A stretch of DNA of 64,000 bases from Tenacibaculum aquimarinum (GTDB taxonomy: Bacteria; Bacteroidota; Bacteroidia; Flavobacteriales; Flavobacteriaceae): the NCBI RefSeq assembly GCF_022478115.1, contig NZ_JAKGSC010000003.1, positions 186,001-250,000 on the forward strand, given 5' to 3'. Shown in pieces: positions 43,290 to 52,763 of this stretch. The notes under the pieces were generated by a model, which did not search any database, had not been told where the DNA came from, and was given only the letters and a program-made list of their open reading frames with translations. The translations under genes were made by a program, and so were the position numbers. The first letter of the stretch is position 1. Each line of letters begins with the position of its first letter.

Positions 43290-44501
43290 ATGTCTGTATT
43301 AAGCGGTAAAAAAATATTACTTGGCATTACAGCTGGTATTGCCGCTTATAAAACGGCTAGCTTAGTCCGTTTATTTATAAAATCAGGCGCAGAAGTCAAA
43401 GTTATAATGACACCTGCGTCTAAAGATTTTATAACACCACTTACACTTTCCACACTTTCTAAAAACCCAGTTCATTCAACTTTTTATGATAAAGAAGATG
43501 AAAATGAATTATGGAATAATCATGTAGATTTAGGCCTTTGGGCAGATGTGTTTTTAGTTGCTCCTGCAACTGCAAATACATTATCTAAAATGGCAAATGG
43601 AACGTGTAATAATTTGTTGTTAGCAACCTATTTATCTGCAAAATGCCCAGTGTATTTTGCTCCTGCAATGGATTTGGATATGTATATTCATCCATCAACA
43701 AAAACAAGTTTAGACAAATTACAAAGTTTTGGAAATGTTATGATTCCTGCAACTTCTGGCGAATTAGCTAGTGGTTTAGTTGGAGAAGGAAGAATGGCAG
43801 AACCAGAAGATATTGTCTCTTTTATAGAAAAAGATGTACATGCTAAACTTCCACTTCGCGGAAAAAAAGTATTAATAACAGCTGGTCCAACTTATGAAGC
43901 TATAGATCCAGTTCGTTTTATTGGAAACCATTCTTCAGGTAAAATGGGATTTGAAGTTGCAAAAACAGCAGCAAATTTAGGAGCAGAAGTATTTTTAGTT
44001 TCTGGTCCATCTAGCCAAAAAGTAAGTCATTCTTTTATTCAAAGAATAGATGTGAAATCTGCAGAAGAAATGTATAATGCATGTCATAATGTATACAAAA
44101 CTGTAAATATTGCTATTTTATCTGCCGCAGTTGCAGATTATAAACCAAAAAATATAGCAACTCAAAAAATAAAAAAGAAAGATGCTTCGTTAACTATAGA
44201 GTTATCGCCAACAAAAGATATTTTAAAATCTTTAGGAGAAATTAAAACGAATCAATTTTTAGTAGGTTTTGCTTTGGAAACAAATAACGAAGTAGAAAAT
44301 GCTAAGAAGAAAATAAAAAGTAAAAATTTAGATTTAATTGTTTTAAACTCGTTACAAGATAAAGGAGCAGGTTTTGCAGGAGATACAAATAAAATTACTA
44401 TTATTGATGCAGATTTTAGCCAACAAGTGTTTGAGTTAAAATCTAAAAAAGAAGTATCGAAAGATATTATTAATGAAATTATAAACAGAATAGATGCGTA
44501 A
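43290..44501 (+). CDS. coaBC: bifunctional phosphopantothenoylcysteine decarboxylase / phosphopantothenate-cysteine ligase
   Basis: Catalyses two steps of coenzyme A synthesis. The chosen ATG at 43290 gives 403 residues starting MSVLSGKKILLGITAG; an earlier ATG would overlap rpoZ. The flavin-binding CoaC half (about 1-185) has GITAGIAAYK, VAPATANTLSKMANG and PAMDLDMYIHP; the CoaB half has ITAGPTYEAIDPVRFIGNHS and LSAAVADYKP. The next gene overlaps its end by 8 bp. Confidence 0.96.
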   Translation: MSVLSGKKILLGITAGIAAYKTASLVRLFIKSGAEVKVIMTPASKDFITPLTLSTLSKNPVHSTFYDKEDENELWNNHVDLGLWADVFLVAPATANTLSKMANGTCNNLLLATYLSAKCPVYFAPAMDLDMYIHPSTKTSLDKLQSFGNVMIPATSGELASGLVGEGRMAEPEDIVSFIEKDVHAKLPLRGKKVLITAGPTYEAIDPVRFIGNHSSGKMGFEVAKTAANLGAEVFLVSGPSSQKVSHSFIQRIDVKSAEEMYNACHNVYKTVNIAILSAAVADYKPKNIATQKIKKKDASLTIELSPTKDILKSLGEIKTNQFLVGFALETNNEVENAKKKIKSKNLDLIVLNSLQDKGAGFAGDTNKITIIDADFSQQVFELKSKKEVSKDIINEIINRIDA

Positions 44502-45384
44502 TATAGTACTTGTTTTAACTTGTTTTTTATCAATTACAATTGCAAACTCTCAAGAGTTAAATGCCTTGGTAACGGTTAATGCAGATCAAGTTCAAAGTAC
44601 AAATAAACAAGTTTATTCAACTTTAGAAACAGCATTAACAGAATTTATTAACCAAACAGAATGGACTAATAAAACGGTAAAACCACAAGAAAGAATTAAT
44701 TGTGCTTTTACTATAATCGTTAGTAACCAATCGGGTAATAATTTTGATGCAAGTATTCAAGTACAATCTACAAGACCAGTATTTGGTTCTACTTATGAAA
44801 CGCCTGTTTTAAATATAAATGATGGTAACTTTAGTTTCCGTTATAATGAGTTTGATCCATTGTTATTCAACGCAACTCAGTTTGATTCTAATTTAGTTTC
44901 AACCATTGTATTTTATGTGTACACAATTTTAGGAGTAGATGCAGATACATTTGCTTTAAAAGGAGGTCAAAGTTATTTAAAAGAAGCCGAAAGAGTAATG
45001 CTTCAAGCACAACAAAGTGGTATTTCTGGTTGGCAAAATCAAGTAGGTTCTCAAAATCGATTTGAACTCATAGACAACTTTCTATCGCCTAAATATGCAA
45101 CTTTAAGAAGTATTTACTACAACTTTCATAGAAACGGATTGGATAAATTTTCTTCAGATTTAACCAACGGAAAGCAGCAGATTGAATTAAGTGTAACACA
45201 GCTTGAAAAACTGTTTAATAAAGATGTTGGTAATTATATGATTCGTGTTTTCTTAGATGCAAAGTCAGATGAAATAGTTACTGTTTTTACAGATGGAAAA
45301 GAATCGAGAAACCAACAAAAAATGGCAACTGTTTTACAAAAGATAATGCCAACTCAAGGAAATAAGTGGCGTAAGATTGAGTAA
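44494..45384 (+). CDS. porD: DUF4835 family protein, type IX secretion-associated PorD
   Basis: A 296-residue exported protein with signal peptide (MRNIVLVLTCFLSITIANSQ). The mature part matches the DUF4835 family, annotated as PorD of the type IX secretion system, with QERINCAFTIIV, SIQVQSTRPVFGSTYETPVLN and LRSIYYNFHRNGLDKF. Its molecular role in secretion is not defined to my knowledge. It overlaps coaBC by 8 bp. This is the only T9SS-linked gene I see in the window. Confidence 0.8.
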   Translation: MRNIVLVLTCFLSITIANSQELNALVTVNADQVQSTNKQVYSTLETALTEFINQTEWTNKTVKPQERINCAFTIIVSNQSGNNFDASIQVQSTRPVFGSTYETPVLNINDGNFSFRYNEFDPLLFNATQFDSNLVSTIVFYVYTILGVDADTFALKGGQSYLKEAERVMLQAQQSGISGWQNQVGSQNRFELIDNFLSPKYATLRSIYYNFHRNGLDKFSSDLTNGKQQIELSVTQLEKLFNKDVGNYMIRVFLDAKSDEIVTVFTDGKESRNQQKMATVLQKIMPTQGNKWRKIE

Positions 45385-45442
45385 TATTTATTACTCTAAT
45401 TCATCCAAATTAAGTACTTTTATATTCTTATTTTTATAAAAC

Positions 45443-47095
45443 TTGCTTACACAATTATCCATACAAAATTACGCGTTAATAAATCAGTTAAGTATTGATT
45501 TTACAAAAGGATTGTCTATAATCACTGGAGAAACTGGTGCAGGTAAATCAATTCTTTTAGGAGCTCTTGGCCTCGTTTTAGGTAACCGAGCAGATTCTTC
45601 AACATTAAAAGATACCGCTAAAAAATGTGTTGTAGAAGCGCAATTGGCAATTAGTAACTATAATTTACAAACTTTTTTTGATAAAGTTGATTTAGATTAC
45701 GAAGCAAATACAATAATTAGAAGAGAGATTTTGCCTTCTGGTAAATCGCGTGCATTTGTAAACGATACGCCAGTAACTTTATCCGTTTTAAATGAGTTAA
45801 AATCTAAATTGATTGATGTGCACTCACAACATCAAACATCAGAACTTTCAGACACTAATTTTCAGTTTTCAGTATTAGATACTTTAGCGAAGAACCAAAC
45901 GAAAATTGCATCTTATAAACGCGGATTAGTTCAGTATAATAAGTTACAAAAAGAGTTGGTAGAGCTTCAACAAAAACAACAAGAAGCTAATCAGCAATAC
46001 GATTATAACTTGCATTTGTTTAATGAGTTCGAAGAAGCTAAGTTGCAAATAGATGAACAGCAAGAGTTAGAAGAAAAGTTAGATAAACTCAATAATATTG
46101 AAGATATAAAACTGAATTTATCAGAATCGCTTCAAATTGCTGTAAACGATGAAATTGGTACTCAATCTCTATTAAATTCAATTGAATTCAGTTTAAGTAA
46201 AATAGCTGATTTTTCTAAAGAATACAAAGAACTTTCTGAACGAATTTCTTCTGTAAAAATAGAATTTGACGATATTGTTTCCGAATTAGAAACCGCAAAT
46301 GAAAATGTTGATTTCAACCCTAATGAATTAGAAAAAATAAACGATAGATTACAATTAATTTATAATCTTCAGAAAAAACATACTGTAAGTTCTATTAAAG
46401 AATTACAAGCAATACACGCAACACTTTCAGACAAAGTTGGTCAAGTAGAAAGTGCAGAAGAAACCATAAATAAAAAACAAGAAGAAATTAATACAGTAGC
46501 AAAAAAGTTAGATGACGTTGCTACAATGATTTCTACTTCAAGAAATAAAAGCATACCAAAATTAACAAAAGAGTTAGAAGTTTTATTAGCAGATTTAGGT
46601 ATGGAAAACGCACGTTTTTCAATCAAAATAAAAGAAACAGACAATTATTTTTCAAACGGAAAAGACGAATTAGAATTCCTGTTTTCAGCAAATAAAGGAG
46701 GTAGTTTTGGCGAATTAAAAAAAGTAGCTTCTGGTGGAGAATTGTCTCGTATAATGCTTTCAGTAAAAAAAGTATTATCGCAAAACAGCAAATTGCCAAC
46801 CATTATTTTTGATGAAATTGACACAGGAGTCTCAGGAGAAGTTTCTAATAAAATAGCAACGATTATGCAGCAAATGAGCGCAAATATGCAAGTAATTACT
46901 ATTACGCATTTACCGCAAATTGCAGCAAAAGGAACACAGCATTATAAAGTGTATAAAGAAGAAGTAAACGGCGTTACAACTACAAACTTAAAGCAGTTAT
47001 CTTTAGATGAACGTATTGTAGAAATAGCTGAAATGCTAAGCGGAAAAGATATTTCAGACAGCGCACTTACACATGCAAAAGAATTATTGAACTAA
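45443..47095 (+). CDS. recN: DNA repair protein RecN
   Basis: SMC-like ATPase acting in double-strand break repair. The 550 residues have Walker A GETGAGKS (29-36), a long coiled coil (about 150-375), ABC signature ASGGELSRIML and Walker B TIIFDEIDTGVSGE. The start is TTG at 45443: the resulting MLTQLSIQNYALI is the conserved RecN N-terminus, and no ATG precedes it in frame. A TPR gene follows 4 bp later. Confidence 0.95.
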   Translation: MLTQLSIQNYALINQLSIDFTKGLSIITGETGAGKSILLGALGLVLGNRADSSTLKDTAKKCVVEAQLAISNYNLQTFFDKVDLDYEANTIIRREILPSGKSRAFVNDTPVTLSVLNELKSKLIDVHSQHQTSELSDTNFQFSVLDTLAKNQTKIASYKRGLVQYNKLQKELVELQQKQQEANQQYDYNLHLFNEFEEAKLQIDEQQELEEKLDKLNNIEDIKLNLSESLQIAVNDEIGTQSLLNSIEFSLSKIADFSKEYKELSERISSVKIEFDDIVSELETANENVDFNPNELEKINDRLQLIYNLQKKHTVSSIKELQAIHATLSDKVGQVESAEETINKKQEEINTVAKKLDDVATMISTSRNKSIPKLTKELEVLLADLGMENARFSIKIKETDNYFSNGKDELEFLFSANKGGSFGELKKVASGGELSRIMLSVKKVLSQNSKLPTIIFDEIDTGVSGEVSNKIATIMQQMSANMQVITITHLPQIAAKGTQHYKVYKEEVNGVTTTNLKQLSLDERIVEIAEMLSGKDISDSALTHAKELLN

Positions 47096-47099
47096 AATT

Positions 47100-47615
47100 A
47101 TGAGTGATAATAAAGCAGAAAATTTATTTTTTGAAGCAGATCAATTAATTGACGACAATAAAATTGTTGAAGCTAAAGAAATTTTAATAGATTTATTAAG
47201 CGATTTTCCAGATTACGGAAGAGCGCACAATCATTTAGGTTGGTTGTATAGCGTTAAATTTAACAACTATCCAAAAGCAAAATATCATTTAGAATTGGCT
47301 ATAAAGTTTTCACCAGATTACCAAGGCGTTTATGCAAATTATGCATATTTACTTGTAGAAATGAATTTGTATGACGATATGATACATTTTGGAAACAATG
47401 CAATAGCTAAAAACGTCGCAGATCCAGCAACAATCTATAACAAAATGGCACAATCATTTGAGTTAAAAGGAGAATTAATGGAAGCATTTAATTTTTATAA
47501 ATTAGCTATAAAAGGCGCTATAAACAATCAGTTTTTAGACGAATTATATGCTGCTGTAAATAGAGTAAAAGGAAAAATGAACCTTTTACAAAAACTAAAA
47601 CTGATTAATAAATAG
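47100..47615 (+). CDS. cytoplasmic TPR protein
   Basis: A 171-residue protein without signal peptide, built of tetratricopeptide repeats: AKEILIDLLSDFPDYGRAHNHLGWLYS, AKYHLELAIKFSPDYQGVYANYAYLLVE and NKMAQSFELKGELMEAFNFYKLAI. It follows recN by 4 bp, so it is probably co-transcribed, but no role in repair is known to me. A dispersed repeat follows 20 bp after its stop. Confidence 0.82.
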   Translation: MSDNKAENLFFEADQLIDDNKIVEAKEILIDLLSDFPDYGRAHNHLGWLYSVKFNNYPKAKYHLELAIKFSPDYQGVYANYAYLLVEMNLYDDMIHFGNNAIAKNVADPATIYNKMAQSFELKGELMEAFNFYKLAIKGAINNQFLDELYAAVNRVKGKMNLLQKLKLINK

Positions 47616-47635
47616 AGAATCAAAACAGCAGTTTT

Positions 47636-47733
47636 TTAGAAGCTATTTCCTGCTTTCGCTACTCGCTGTTTCGTTCCTCAACGAGCTCAAACAAACCGCT
47701 CAATCAGGGCTAAGATTGTTTGCTAATTAATAG
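47636..47733 (+). repeat. dispersed intergenic repeat, copy 3
   Basis: About 98 bp: AGAAGCTATTTCCTGCTTTC, GCTACTCGCT, a middle with GTTTCGTTCCTCAACGAG, then CTCAAACAAACCGC and TCAATCAGGGCTAAG, ending TTGTTTGCTAAT. The inner CTCG/CGAG and the outer AGC...CCTG / CAGGGCT can fold into a stem. It is in the same orientation as the other two copies. Confidence 0.88.
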
Positions 47734-47747
47734 AAAACAAAGAACTT

Positions 47748-48710
47748 TTGACACTTTCTAATTTTTCATTTTCAATAATAATTCCGGTCTATAACAGACC
47801 GCAGGAAATTGACGAATTGTTAGAAAGTCTTATAAAACAAAATTTCTCAGACACTTTTGAAATTGTAATTGTAGAAGATGGCTCAGAAAACTCATCACAA
47901 GAAATTGTAAATAAATATGCGAATGAATTAAACATTCAATATTTTTTTAAAGAGAACAGTGGAGCAGGAGCAAGCAGAAACTATGGAATGCAACGCGCTT
48001 CAGGTAATTACTTTATTATTTTAGATAGCGATGTAATTGTTCCACCTCAATATTTATCCGAAGTAAAAAAAGCATTAAAACTCAATTATACCGATGCTTA
48101 TGGAGGACCAGATGCAGCACATAAAAGTTTTACCAATTTACAGAAAGCAATAAATTACTCAATGACAGCTGTTTTAACAACTGGCGGAATTAGAGGTAAA
48201 AAAAACGCAGTTGGTAAATTTCAACCAAGAAGTTTCAATTTAGGTTTGTCTAAAACAGCTTTCGAAAAAACAAACGGATTTTCTAAAATGAAAACCGGTG
48301 AAGATATTGACTTAACATTTAGACTTTGGAAAAATGGATTCCAAACACAATTGATTGAAAAAGCATTTGTATATCATAAACGTAGAAGTACAATTCAGCA
48401 GTTTTTTAAACAGACTTTCTCATTTGGAACCGCAAGACCAATTTTAAATAAAAAGTATCCAGAAACAGCTAAAATAACCTATTGGTTTCCAAGTTTATTC
48501 ATAATCGGATTCGATGTTAGTATTATAATGGCAATCTTTGGTTTTAATCAATTACTTTACTGTTACGGATTGTATTTTATCTTAATTTTTATTGATTCTT
48601 TACTTCAAAATAAAAATATTGCAGTTGCTTTTTTAAGTGTAATAACTAGCTTTACGCAGTTTATTGGCTACGGAATTGGTTTTTTAGAATCAAATTTTTT
48701 TAAAAAATAA
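47748..48710 (+). CDS. family 2 glycosyltransferase with C-terminal membrane helices
   Basis: Transfers a sugar from a nucleotide donor. The 320 residues start FSFSIIIPVYNRPQEID, carry the donor-binding DSDVIVPP and the GEDIDLTFRLWKNG motif of GT2 enzymes, and end in two or three membrane helices (about 240-315), so it works at the inner membrane. The start is a TTG at 47748; no ATG lies between the upstream stop and the domain. It is isolated from other polysaccharide genes; acceptor unknown. Confidence 0.88.
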   Translation: MTLSNFSFSIIIPVYNRPQEIDELLESLIKQNFSDTFEIVIVEDGSENSSQEIVNKYANELNIQYFFKENSGAGASRNYGMQRASGNYFIILDSDVIVPPQYLSEVKKALKLNYTDAYGGPDAAHKSFTNLQKAINYSMTAVLTTGGIRGKKNAVGKFQPRSFNLGLSKTAFEKTNGFSKMKTGEDIDLTFRLWKNGFQTQLIEKAFVYHKRRSTIQQFFKQTFSFGTARPILNKKYPETAKITYWFPSLFIIGFDVSIIMAIFGFNQLLYCYGLYFILIFIDSLLQNKNIAVAFLSVITSFTQFIGYGIGFLESNFFKK

Positions 48711-48734
48711 AGCTCCCAATTTCTTGAGAGCTTT
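48709..48734 (-). terminator. arsC terminator
   Basis: In leftward RNA AAAGCTCTCAA pairs with TTGGGAGCTTT with one U-G wobble, followed by AT-rich T residues inside the end of the glycosyltransferase gene. On the other strand the position is an A-C mismatch, so it favours leftward termination. Confidence 0.65.
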
Positions 48735-48736
48735 AA

Positions 48737-49078
48737 TTAAATTATTTCTAAAATTTTTTCAGTTGGTCGTCCAATTACAGCTTTGTTTCCATTTATGATA
48801 ATTGGTCTTTCAATTAGTTTTGGATTTTGAATCATTGCAGAAATAATTTCAGCATCTGATAACTCTTTTCCTTTAAATTCTTCTTTCCAAACTTTTTCAT
48901 TTTTGCGAACCAACTCAATTGGAGCAATTTTTAAAAGCTTAATAATTTCTTTTAATTCTTTTTCTGAAGGAATGTTTTCTAAATATTTTACAACTTCAAA
49001 TTCTTTTCCAGATTCTTCTAAAAGAGCTACTCCTAAACGAGATTTACTGCATCTATTATTGTGGTATATTTTTATCAT
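48737..49078 (-). CDS. ArsC family glutaredoxin-type arsenate reductase
   Basis: The 113 residues have HNNRCSKSR with Cys10, the HX3CX3R pattern of ArsC, and the C-terminal LIERPIIINGNKAVIGRP with the conserved RP(I) segment. Reduction of arsenate is the family function, but chromosomal ArsC/YfgD-like proteins without arsB or arsR neighbours, as here, may have another role. Monocistronic. Confidence 0.87.
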   Translation of the reverse strand: MIKIYHNNRCSKSRLGVALLEESGKEFEVVKYLENIPSEKELKEIIKLLKIAPIELVRKNEKVWKEEFKGKELSDAEIISAMIQNPKLIERPIIINGNKAVIGRPTEKILEII

Positions 49079-49180
49079 TTTTTTGTTTTAGTTTCTAAAT
49101 TGAGGTTCCTCAATCGCTTAAAAAAGCTCATTTCGGAATAACATTCGTTAATGTTTTTGGTTTTGAACACTGAATACTAC

Positions 49181-50275
49181 TTATTCTTTCTTCTGTCCGT
49201 TTAACATTAAAAACGCCTTTAAAAATGGTTGAATATCTCCATTCATAACATTGTCTACATTACCGGTTTCATGTGCAGTTCTTACGTCTTTTACCAATTT
49301 ATAAGGATGCATTACGTAATTACGAATTTGACTTCCCCATTCGTTTTTCATTTTATTAGCTTCAATATCTGCACGTGCAGCTTGTTGTTTTTGTAGCTCA
49401 ATTTCGTACAGTTGAGATTTTAACATTTTCATAGCTGTTGCTCTATTATCGTGTTGAGAACGCGAGTTAGAACACTGAATCTGAATTCCGGTTGGTTTGT
49501 GATGTAACTGAACTTTAGTTTCAACTTTGTTTACATTTTGTCCTCCAGCGCCACTTGAACGTGCTGTTGTAATTTCTATATCGGCAGGATTTACTTCTAT
49601 TTCAATGGAATCGTCTGCAACTGGATACACATAAACCGAAGCAAAGCTAGTGTGTCTTTTTGCGTTGCTATCAAACGGAGAAATACGCACCAATCTGTGT
49701 ACACCATTTTCTCCTTTTAACCAACCGAAAGCATAATCTCCATCAACTTCAAAAGTTACGGTTTTTATTCCGGCAGCATCGCCAGCTTGGTAGTTGAGCG
49801 TTTTAAGTTTGTAACCTTGTTTTTCTGCCCACATTGTGTACATTCTGTAAAGCATTTCTGCCCAATCGCAACTTTCTGTTCCGCCAGCTCCAGCTGTAAT
49901 TTGAACAGTTGCAGATAAAGAATCACCTTCTTCAGAAAGCATGTTTTTAAATTCAATATCTTCTATAAATGTGCTTAGTTTTTCAAATTGTGCGTTAATT
50001 TCAGATTCTTCAACTTCACCTTCTTTGTAAAACTCGTATAAGACATTAACATCGTCATTTAATGTAATGGATTTATTGTAATCTTCTACCCATTTTTTCT
50101 TAAAACGAAGTTCTTTCATAACAAGTTCAGCTGCTTTTGGATCGTTCCAAAAATCTGGATTTGCCGTTTTTTCTTCTTCGTTAGAAATTTCAATTAATTT
50201 TTTATCTATTTCTAAATAAGATTTTAATTTTTCAATTCTGGTGGCAATATCTTTAAGTTGGTCTTGTGTAATCAT
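49181..50275 (-). CDS. prfB: peptide chain release factor 2
   Basis: Ends translation at UGA and UAA. The 364 residues have the codon-recognition tripeptide in [12 protein letters not shown] (SPF) and the catalytic GGQ in [14 protein letters not shown]. The frame is continuous from [11 protein letters not shown] through [13 protein letters not shown], where many bacteria have an in-frame UGA and a programmed +1 shift; no such site exists here, so autoregulation by frameshifting is absent. Monocistronic, diverging from the metalloprotease gene. Confidence 0.96.
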   Translation of the reverse strand: MITQDQLKDIATRIEKLKSYLEIDKKLIEISNEEEKTANPDFWNDPKAAELVMKELRFKKKWVEDYNKSITLNDDVNVLYEFYKEGEVEESEINAQFEKLSTFIEDIEFKNMLSEEGDSLSATVQITAGAGGTESCDWAEMLYRMYTMWAEKQGYKLKTLNYQAGDAAGIKTVTFEVDGDYAFGWLKGENGVHRLVRISPFDSNAKRHTSFASVYVYPVADDSIEIEVNPADIEITTARSSGAGGQNVNKVETKVQLHHKPTGIQIQCSNSRSQHDNRATAMKMLKSQLYEIELQKQQAARADIEANKMKNEWGSQIRNYVMHPYKLVKDVRTAHETGNVDNVMNGDIQPFLKAFLMLNGQKKE

Positions 50276-50361
50276 ACGTTGAACAAAAATAACTGAATTT
50301 TTAAGATTTCTTGTTTTAAAACTGCTCCTTATTTTATAGATTTATAGAAATTATACCAAAC

Positions 50362-52749
50362 ATGAAAAAATTACTGCTTATTCTGTTTTTTATTGCTTTT
50401 TCTGTTGAAGGATTTTCTCAATTTTTCACTGAAAATTCTGGAACATCTTTAAAAAAAGGGATTACTAAATATGAAGGTTATTTTCCGTTTTATTATGATG
50501 ATACCTCTGATAAGATATTTATTCAAATTAATAATTTAAATACTGAATTTCTTTACGTTCGTTCACTTTCTGAAGGTGTTGGTTCTAACGATATTGGCTT
50601 GGATAGAGGTCAATTAGGAAATGGTGTTGTAGTGTATTTTAAAAAAGCAGGAAACAAAATTTTATTAATTCAGCCGAATCAAGATTTTAGAGCAATAACC
50701 GATAATAAAGAAGAAAAACAATCTGTAAAAGAAGCCTTTGCAAAATCTGTTTTACATGGTTTTATAGTTAAAGAAGAAAAAAACGGACAATTTTTAGTGG
50801 ATGCAACCGATTTTTTTATGCGTGACGCGCATGGAGTTAAAAGTACTTTAGCAAGAAATAAGCAGGGAAGTTATAGTTTAGATAAAAGTAAATCGGCTTT
50901 TAATTTAGATAGAACAAAAGCATTTCCTAAAAATGTTGAATTTGATATAATACTTACCTTTAAAGGAACTCCTAAAGGTTATAAGATAAGAAGTGTAACA
51001 CCAGATGCAAGTTTGGTTACTGTTAATCAACATCATTCTTTTGTAGAATTGCCTGATAATAATTACAAACCAAGAGTTTATGATCCTCGTTGTGGTTCTT
51101 GGCAAATGACCTATATGGATTATGCAACTCCAGTTGATGAACCAATTACAAAACGTTTTATTTACCGTCATCGATTGGAAAAGAAAAATCCGAATGCAAC
51201 AATATCTGAAGCAAAAGAACCTATAATTTATTATTTAGACAGAGGAACTCCAGAGCCAGTTCGTTCCGCTTTATTAGAAGGTGGTCGTTGGTGGAACCAA
51301 GCTTTTGAAGCTGCAGGTTATAAAGATGCTTTCCAAGTAAAAATGTTACCTGAAGGTGCAGATCCATTAGATGTGCGTTATAATATGATTCAGTGGGTGC
51401 ATCGTTCTACAAGAGGTTGGAGTTATGGAGGAAATATTTCTGACCCAAGAACTGGAGAAATAATTAAAGGGCATGTTAGTTTAGGAAGCTTACGTATTCG
51501 ACAAGATTTTTTAATTGCGCAAGCGTTGCAAGCACCTTATAAATTTAATGATTCTGATGATAAATTTGCCTTAGAAATGGCAATTGCAAGAATTAGACAA
51601 TTATCTGCGCATGAAATTGGACACACTTTAGGGTTTGCTCATAACTTTGCTGCAAGTTCAAATAATAGAAGTTCTGTTATGGATTATCCGCATCCGAAAT
51701 TATCCTTAAAAAAAGGAAAAGTAGATTTTTCAGAAGCGTATGATGATAAAATAGGAGATTGGGATAAAATTACAGTTGCTTATGCATATCAAGATTTTGT
51801 AAATGATGAAAAACAACAATTAGAAAAACTATTAGACGAAGCTTTTGATAAAGGATTTCGATTTATAACTGATACTGATTCAAGGTCTAAAGGAAGTGCG
51901 CATGCATATTCTCATTTATGGGATAACGGAAAATCGGCTTCTAAAGAATTAGAAAATGTGTTGGCAATTAGAAAACATGCAATTGCTAATTTTTCTTCGG
52001 ATAATGTTCGAAGTAAAACACCGTATTCTGTATTAGAAGATGTGTTTGTTCCGTTGTATTTTTTCCACAGATTTCAAACTGATGCAACTTCAAAAATTAT
52101 TGGTGGATTGGATTATACCTATGCCGTAAAAGGTCAAAAAGAACTTATAGTAAAAAGAGTTGATGGTAAAACACAAAGAGATGCTTTAAGGGCATTATTA
52201 AAAACCATAAATGTTGAAGAAATTGCAATTCCGAAGAAGTTATTAGCGTTATTTCCACCAAGAGCATATGGTTACGGCAGAACTCGAGAAAGCTTTAAAT
52301 CGAAGGTTGGTGTTGCGTTTGACCCATATGGAGCAGTGCAAACAGCAACCGCATTTACGTTGAGTTATTTATTACATCCAGATAGAGCAAATAGATTAGT
52401 GCAACATAAAAGTTTAGATGAAAAACAATTGGGTTTTGCTGAAGTAATTGAAGATTTAATTACTAGTTCTTTCGATAAAAAATACAAAGATTCTTATCAT
52501 CAAGCATTGCAAGAAGTTGTTCAAGTTGAAGTCTTAAATGCAATGTTTACTTTGGCTTCAAATAAAAATGTATATCCACAAGTAAAGTCTGTTTTAAACA
52601 AATCCTTCACTAAATTAATGCTAAAAGGAAATGATAAACATTATTTAGAAATGATTGTTAATTATAAAAAGAATCCGTCTAAATTTGTGAAAATAAATGC
52701 ACCAAAAATTCCAGATGGTTCGCCAATTGGAAGTGATTACAAATATTAA
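50362..52749 (+). CDS. secreted zinc-dependent metalloprotease (metzincin type)
   Basis: A 795-residue exported protease. A signal peptide (MKKLLLILFFIAFSVEGFSQ) precedes an N-terminal region, and the zinc motif HEIGHTLGFAH lies at residues 417-427 with a downstream SSVMDYPHP Met-turn, together defining a metzincin. Overall layout resembles the DUF5117/DUF4953 metalloproteases common in Bacteroidota. No T9SS C-terminal sorting domain is seen; the chain ends PDGSPIGSDYKY. The aldolase gene follows 14 bp later. Confidence 0.88.
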   Translation: MKKLLLILFFIAFSVEGFSQFFTENSGTSLKKGITKYEGYFPFYYDDTSDKIFIQINNLNTEFLYVRSLSEGVGSNDIGLDRGQLGNGVVVYFKKAGNKILLIQPNQDFRAITDNKEEKQSVKEAFAKSVLHGFIVKEEKNGQFLVDATDFFMRDAHGVKSTLARNKQGSYSLDKSKSAFNLDRTKAFPKNVEFDIILTFKGTPKGYKIRSVTPDASLVTVNQHHSFVELPDNNYKPRVYDPRCGSWQMTYMDYATPVDEPITKRFIYRHRLEKKNPNATISEAKEPIIYYLDRGTPEPVRSALLEGGRWWNQAFEAAGYKDAFQVKMLPEGADPLDVRYNMIQWVHRSTRGWSYGGNISDPRTGEIIKGHVSLGSLRIRQDFLIAQALQAPYKFNDSDDKFALEMAIARIRQLSAHEIGHTLGFAHNFAASSNNRSSVMDYPHPKLSLKKGKVDFSEAYDDKIGDWDKITVAYAYQDFVNDEKQQLEKLLDEAFDKGFRFITDTDSRSKGSAHAYSHLWDNGKSASKELENVLAIRKHAIANFSSDNVRSKTPYSVLEDVFVPLYFFHRFQTDATSKIIGGLDYTYAVKGQKELIVKRVDGKTQRDALRALLKTINVEEIAIPKKLLALFPPRAYGYGRTRESFKSKVGVAFDPYGAVQTATAFTLSYLLHPDRANRLVQHKSLDEKQLGFAEVIEDLITSSFDKKYKDSYHQALQEVVQVEVLNAMFTLASNKNVYPQVKSVLNKSFTKLMLKGNDKHYLEMIVNYKKNPSKFVKINAPKIPDGSPIGSDYKY

Positions 52750-52763
52750 AAAGAACTATTTAA

